A DNA stretch of 64,000 bases from Pectobacterium carotovorum (GTDB lineage: Bacteria > Pseudomonadota > Gammaproteobacteria > Enterobacterales > Enterobacteriaceae), in NCBI RefSeq assembly GCF_033898505.1, contig NZ_JAXAFK010000001.1:1674001-1738000 (forward strand), read 5' to 3'. The notes beneath the pieces were generated by a model, which was not told where the DNA came from, searched no databases, and saw nothing but the letters and a program-made list of their open reading frames with translations. Within the stretch, counting starts at the first letter, position 1, and every line of letters begins with the position of its first letter. Of this stretch, positions 61,601-64,000 are shown one piece after another. Position numbers and translations under genes: made by a program.

Positions 61601-64000
61601 CTTCCCTGAACGAATAACTCCAGCTTGATTATCAGATTTTATTTCTATGGTTTTATGTTCAATGACGACTTTCTGTATATCAGCATCTTCAAAAGGGAGA
61701 TACATGTATTCTGTAACCCATCTGGGAGCTCCATTTCCACCGCCACCATTATCAGTTCTTAAGGAATAGATTCCATAATCCTCAGGTTTAAACCACCCAA
61801 TGGGAATATTCGCTATCGTTTTCCCTGCCCACTCCGGCACAGAGTCCCCCGCCAATTCCGTTTCCGTCACCACCAGTCCCTCACGCTGGTTAGTCAGCGT
61901 GCCGGTGTTAATGGTGATATCGCCAGACTGCGTTTCGATGGTGCCGGAGCTGTTGAGTAACGACGTGCTGGCGTTGCCCTGTGCGTCACGCTGCACCCAC
62001 AGGCTGTTGCCCGCCAGAATGGTGCCGAACACGTTGGTCAGGGAATCCGACAGCAGGCGCATATTGCCACCTGCATACAGCATGCTGCTGTTATGCAAGA
62101 CGCTCCCCGCCTGCACCAGCAGGTCGCCCGTGGTACCAACAAGTCCTTTGTTATTCAGCGTATTGTCGCTTATCAGCGTCAGATTACCGCCCGCCTGAAC
62201 GCTGCCCGCTTCCAATTGCACGATATCTTTCGCGCTGACGCGAGACTCCCCGCCGCCTGCCAGAATGCGGCCCTGATTGGTCAGCGTGCCGGTGCTGGTC
62301 AACCGGACGGATTGACCCTGTAACGTCCCGCGCTGGTCGAGGTCACCCGCCACGTTCAGCGTCAGCTGCTGTCCGGCGGCCATGCTCTGGGTGAAGGTCA
62401 GCGGCCCGGTGACATCGGCGCTCAGGTTACCCAGCGCCACCAGTTGCCCGTCCTGCTGCAGTTCATGGGTTTTCAGGCGCAGATCCTGTGCGCTGTAGAG
62501 CTTCGCGCCCTGATGGTTGACGAGACGCTGCGTCTGCAGCGCCAGCTGTGTCAGGCCCAGCAGCGTACCGTGGTTGTCCAGTTCATCCGCGATAATCTCC
62601 AGTTCACCGGCCTGCACCAGCCCGTTGTTCACCCACTGCGGGATGGTTAGCGTCAGTTTGTCCTGCGCCATCAGGCTGCCCTGCTGGGTCAACTGCGCGG
62701 TGTTGAGCACCAGCCCACGCCCCTGCAGCCAGCCGTGGTTCTCGACAGCCGCCGCGTTCAGCGTGGTGGTGCCGTCGGACAGCAGTTGTCCGCTCTGCTG
62801 GTTGACAATCTTCTCTTTTCCATCCAATTGCAGCGCGGCGGTGCCCTGTACTGTGCCGCCATTGGTGATGGTGTTGCCCGTCAGCATGGTGGTGGCGGCC
62901 TTGATGTCGCCCTGATTGTCCAATGCAGTCGCCTGCACGTTCAGCGTGCCGTCGCTGCTTAAACGCGCCTGCGGCGCATTGCTGAACTGGCCGACAACGG
63001 TGGCATTGAGCGCGCGGTCGCCGCGCAGAGTGCCGTGATTAGTGAGTTCATCGGCACCCAGCGTCAGCGTGTTTCCCTGTATCTGCCCGCGATTGGTGAT
63101 GTCATGCGCCGTCAGGCTCAGGTCGCCGCCGCTGACCAGCTGGCTGCCCTGCGCGCCCTGATAGGTCCCGCTCAGCTGCAGCGTCCCGCGTTGGACGCCC
63201 AGCAGATTGCCCTGCTGATCGAGGTCACGGGCAGTCAGGCGTAGGTCGTCCGATTGCCACAATCCCTGATTGCGCAGCACGCCCGTTGTCAATTCACCCG
63301 TACCGCCGCTGAGCAACCGCCCCGTCGCCAGGTTATCGACGCGGTCAGTGAGAGCCAGCGTAAAGCCGCCAACACCCGTCAGCGTGCCGCCGTTCTCCAG
63401 CGTCTGGCCGACCACTGTCACGGTACCTTGCGAGAACAGCTCGCCCTGATTGTTCAACACGTCGCCATTGAGCGACAGGCTGTTCAGCCCCGCGACGGTG
63501 CCGCGATTGCTGAATGTGTCACCGTTCAGCGTCAGTGTACCCGCCTGCCATAACCCGGCGTTGTCCGCCTGTTTAGCCTGGAGCGTAGCCGTACCGTTGC
63601 TGAGCAACTGGCTGCTTTTATCGCCGACATAGCGCAGCACATCAAGCAGGCGCAGCGCGTCGGTACCCTGAATACGACCCTGATTCTCCATCTCACGGGC
63701 GCGCAGTTGCAGGTTGTTAGCCTGTAGCGTACCGGCATTGCGCAGCGTGCCGCTGTCGAGGCGACCTTCGCCGTTGGTCAGCAGTTCCGCCCCGGCGCGG
63801 TTAATCAGCTCGTCACGGTTAGTCACCGTCAGGCCGTGGCTACCCAGCAGGCGTCCGCCATTATCCAGCGCGCGGGTGGTCAGATTCAGCGTGCCCGCGG
63901 CTATCTCACCGTTCTGGCTCAGGCGCTCGGCCGTGATAACAGCGTCGCCATCGCTCAGCAGGCGAGACTGCGCATTCCCCTGATAGATGTCCAGTAAATC
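55661..64000 (-). CDS. cdiA: CdiA/HecA-type contact-dependent inhibition haemagglutinin (N-terminus outside window)
   Basis: The frame is open from the right edge (2779 residues here), so signal peptide, TPS domain and upstream cdiB lie outside. Order: haemagglutinin repeats built on LxNxGxL units (about the first 700 residues); an AT-rich insert (61310-61790) where CdiA receptor-binding domains sit; a linker with two 56-residue repeats; a second haemagglutinin block (residues about 1500-2200); a pretoxin region with AVENNFFGKALVEGC (VENN at 56344); a Pro-rich linker; and a toxin of about 100 residues. The toxin (NPVIKPDGSGKYWNHMKEMN, LNGLRNHANTL, AINKLESAIKG) resembles Ntox28, a predicted RNase. 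Exported by CdiB, it delivers the toxin into neighbours on contact. Confidence 0.9.
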   Translation of the reverse strand, partial: DLLDIYQGNAQSRLLSDGDAVITAERLSQNGEIAAGTLNLTTRALDNGGRLLGSHGLTVTNRDELINRAGAELLTNGEGRLDSGTLRNAGTLQANNLQLRAREMENQGRIQGTDALRLLDVLRYVGDKSSQLLSNGTATLQAKQADNAGLWQAGTLTLNGDTFSNRGTVAGLNSLSLNGDVLNNQGELFSQGTVTVVGQTLENGGTLTGVGGFTLALTDRVDNLATGRLLSGGTGELTTGVLRNQGLWQSDDLRLTARDLDQQGNLLGVQRGTLQLSGTYQGAQGSQLVSGGDLSLTAHDITNRGQIQGNTLTLGADELTNHGTLRGDRALNATVVGQFSNAPQARLSSDGTLNVQATALDNQGDIKAATTMLTGNTITNGGTVQGTAALQLDGKEKIVNQQSGQLLSDGTTTLNAAAVENHGWLQGRGLVLNTAQLTQQGSLMAQDKLTLTIPQWVNNGLVQAGELEIIADELDNHGTLLGLTQLALQTQRLVNHQGAKLYSAQDLRLKTHELQQDGQLVALGNLSADVTGPLTFTQSMAAGQQLTLNVAGDLDQRGTLQGQSVRLTSTGTLTNQGRILAGGGESRVSAKDIVQLEAGSVQAGGNLTLISDNTLNNKGLVGTTGDLLVQAGSVLHNSSMLYAGGNMRLLSDSLTNVFGTILAGNSLWVQRDAQGNASTSLLNSSGTIETQSGDITINTGTLTNQREGLVVTETELAGDSVPEWAGKTIANIPIGWFKPEDYGIYSLRTDNGGGGNGAPRWVTEYMYLPFEDADIQKVVIEHKTIEIKSDNQAGVIRSGKDAFLYSNDFANQSSILEAIKNINLKGDKLNNLSYKSGDYFGYLVYEHISYKERGKVARPSKFIDKHDRVMNKYMSYKLSGTPTYEKTEGESYNALIQAGGTITADFKQDISNTTLQPGSGGFMPAATKPVLDVATTLSPLQKQTTRQLASQDSSFNTSAVDVTQAGNGQAALSGNAASVNATGKAVTLTQQAGTALHAGAQADNITTAIAAPTTTGPLTLNTGDAVVLQPSTSSHVSNPDAVELTQQAGTVLQAGAQADNISAVIAAPNTTGPLTLNTGDAVVLQPSTSGHVNNPDAVALTSTGQRPDGGKSLTPVNVDNTATGVTIAGTVGTPAVLTTPGMAAVDAPKPAVSVDTPSGGTSPSAPQPLSAAALLSAIGNGLQNLSTNPLADYPLPTGNNGLLVVDPNADSRYLIHTNPKLEQLGQVDNALFSDLQTLLGQQPSTVVPVETRSQWTQTDRVLGSSYLLDKLNLDADHDYRFLGDAEFDTRYISQAVLKQSGQRHLNGTGSDLEQMQTLLDNAAAAQKGMNLQLGVSLTPDQVANLSQSMVWWENIEVNGQTVLAPKLYLAQADKSNLQGSAIVANKIELNAGGSVTNSGTLKAVDVLAIASGDKIDNHEGGLIKSDGGLNLVALNNITNSGSRMEGNTLQLASINGDIINRTESRNFQTAQPTASHSGTGSLVFTELGKTAEIVAGNSLALSAGKDIRNVAATLNAGQDMALNAKGNVAIEALTLTNNRVDIGWGSSNTALNTAVQGSTISAGGALSAVAGKDVQIDASALSGGTALTLAAGNDIRLTAQDTLKETLYQGGSTAQRRTQEVANSQLLSGGDLNLVAGRDVLSEAASLNAKGNATLAAGRDLNLLSQEEETYSGNWWNRHADWQQNITQQSTELTTGKGLNLQAGRDINLQAAQGVASGAVTAQAGNNINLLSATETQHTFFEETKVKKKAFSKTVTHTLRETLQTDEKGSLLSGDSVTMAANQDINLQGSSVVGDKQVTLLANNDVNTAASVENYQNYEEHSKKKSGLFSGGGIGFTIGSTSTSQKLRDQAATQSQSISTLGSTTDSVTVKAGNDVTLSGTDMVAGKDIFLQGNNVTIDPGYDTRKQQQEFQQKTAGLTVALSGVVGSALNSAVQSIQAAKSESDGRLALLQGMKAGLAGYQAYQGSQSELNNKGQSSFVGVSVSLGAQNSRSSQTSEQKQSFGSTLNAAGDIGIESRTGDITVAGSQLKAGGDVLMNAARDIHLLSARNSEDISGKNSSSGGNIGVSVGLSNGSAGLSIFANVNAAKGRETGSGNSWSETTVDAGNHVTLKSERDTRLTGAQVNGERIDVDAGRNLLLQSQQDSERYDSKQVSGSAGGSFTWGGGGGSGYISLSKDKMHSNYDSVQQQTGLFAGKDGFGIKTGEHTQLDAAVIGSTASAEKNRLDTGTLGWSGLSNKAEFKVEHSGIGLSASPSLNGSMLSTLAMNVPSALMALGHSGNASSTTYAAVSDGTLLLRDTAKQVQDIATLSRDVEHANNALSPIFNKEKEQKRLKQAQLIGEIGAQVMDIVRTEGELKAQNAAEAKGDATVERPKEGDPANKWEEYKKALTESPTYKAEMQKYGTGSDFQRAAQAATAAIQALAGGDIQKAIASGASPYLAQLVKDVTLPKDESKITASDIAANAMAHAVVGAVVAQLSGQDAAAGAIGASSGELAARAIMADQYPGKTANDLTEEEKQSVSALSLLASGLLSGLASNSTASAASGAQSGRNAVENNFFGKALVEGCAIAAPCRTKVAEKLLELGVKAGITGVVAKEIADNLSSDELDHLIRLNMMGNDEITVKYLNSLQDKYGSENASNPNLGKNLTDDQKKELGGTGSGTGNPPPPENDPKQQDDKPVQKLNQKQESAVKKIDNLIKNSIKDHDITGTLKDMDSNPVIKPDGSGKYWNHMKEMNDTLNGLRNHANTLKNVNNPEAQAAYGRATDAINKLESAIKGHGI
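60704..61039 (-). repeat. Two tandem 56-residue repeats inside CdiA
   Basis: Each 168-bp unit encodes LTQQAGT-LxAGAQADNI, then TTGPLTLNTGDAVVLQPSTS, then NPDAV. The units differ at about ten residues. They lie in the linker between the insert and the second haemagglutinin block. Confidence 0.85.
61310..61790 (-). other. AT-rich insert in CdiA, probable receptor-binding domain
   Basis: Within the GC-rich repeat protein, this stretch is distinctly AT-rich. It encodes a non-repeat sequence with many Tyr, Lys and Asp residues (YKSGDYFGYLVYEHISYKER, FIDKHDRVMNKYMSYKL). Known CdiA proteins have their exchangeable receptor-binding domain at this point between the two haemagglutinin blocks. Confidence 0.6.

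Overview
The window looks like a chromosomal segment of a soft-rot enterobacterium, most likely Pectobacterium (Dickeya is the main alternative). The argument is the combination of a periplasmic PL2 pectate lyase with two KdgM-type oligogalacturonide porins, an HrpL-type promoter in front of an HrpK-like type III gene, an asc-type beta-glucoside operon, and a very large HecA/CdiA-type haemagglutinin. Base composition is about even to GC-rich in most genes, with sharp AT-rich islands at the right end.

Layout. 0-4.5 kb: an old-yellow-enzyme gene and its LysR regulator share a palindromic motif, followed by a metallo-beta-lactamase-fold hydrolase and a secreted protein of unknown function. 4.9-7.0 kb: a two-gene RNA repair module, RNA ligase plus an HD-phosphoesterase/polynucleotide-kinase fusion. 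7.0-8.7 kb: a hypothetical gene, a VOC protein, and an inositol-monophosphatase-family gene broken by one in-frame amber codon. 8.9-13.2 kb: ascFB with divergent ascG. 13.3-16.6 kb: an M28 aminopeptidase autotransporter, a small protein and a ClbS/DfsB-like protein. 16.9-26.3 kb: two flavin-dependent monooxygenases, a flavin reductase, an M20 deacylase, a GNAT acetyltransferase and an amino-acid-type ABC transporter with two paralogous binding proteins. This set matches the Bacillus ytmI-type pathway for salvage of S-modified cysteines by N-acetylation, oxidative S-dealkylation and deacetylation. 26.4-28.5 kb: arsRBC with a perfect palindromic operator.

30.0-41.9 kb is one long minus-strand block: allophanate hydrolase, urea carboxylase, a GntR regulator and urtABCDE, an ATP-dependent urea import and degradation system. 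The next part holds an MFS remnant, a TIM-barrel protein, a Gfo/Idh/MocA oxidoreductase, a 58-residue membrane protein, the HrpK-like gene with a hrp box, then kdgM, kdgN and the pectate lyase, and an orphan periplasmic binding protein.

52.6-64.0 kb is a contact-dependent growth inhibition locus on the minus strand. The giant cdiA runs off the right edge, so its N-terminus and the expected cdiB lie outside. It ends in a VENN pretoxin region and a toxin domain resembling Ntox28, with its immunity gene overlapping the stop codon. Downstream are two displaced toxin tails, each directly followed by a small candidate immunity gene. One still carries a frameshifted copy of the parental cdiA pretoxin sequence. 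Three more AT-rich unknown genes follow. The most interesting parts are this toxin/immunity graveyard, the RNA end-healing and sealing pair, the S-cysteine salvage cluster, and the amber-interrupted phosphatase gene.
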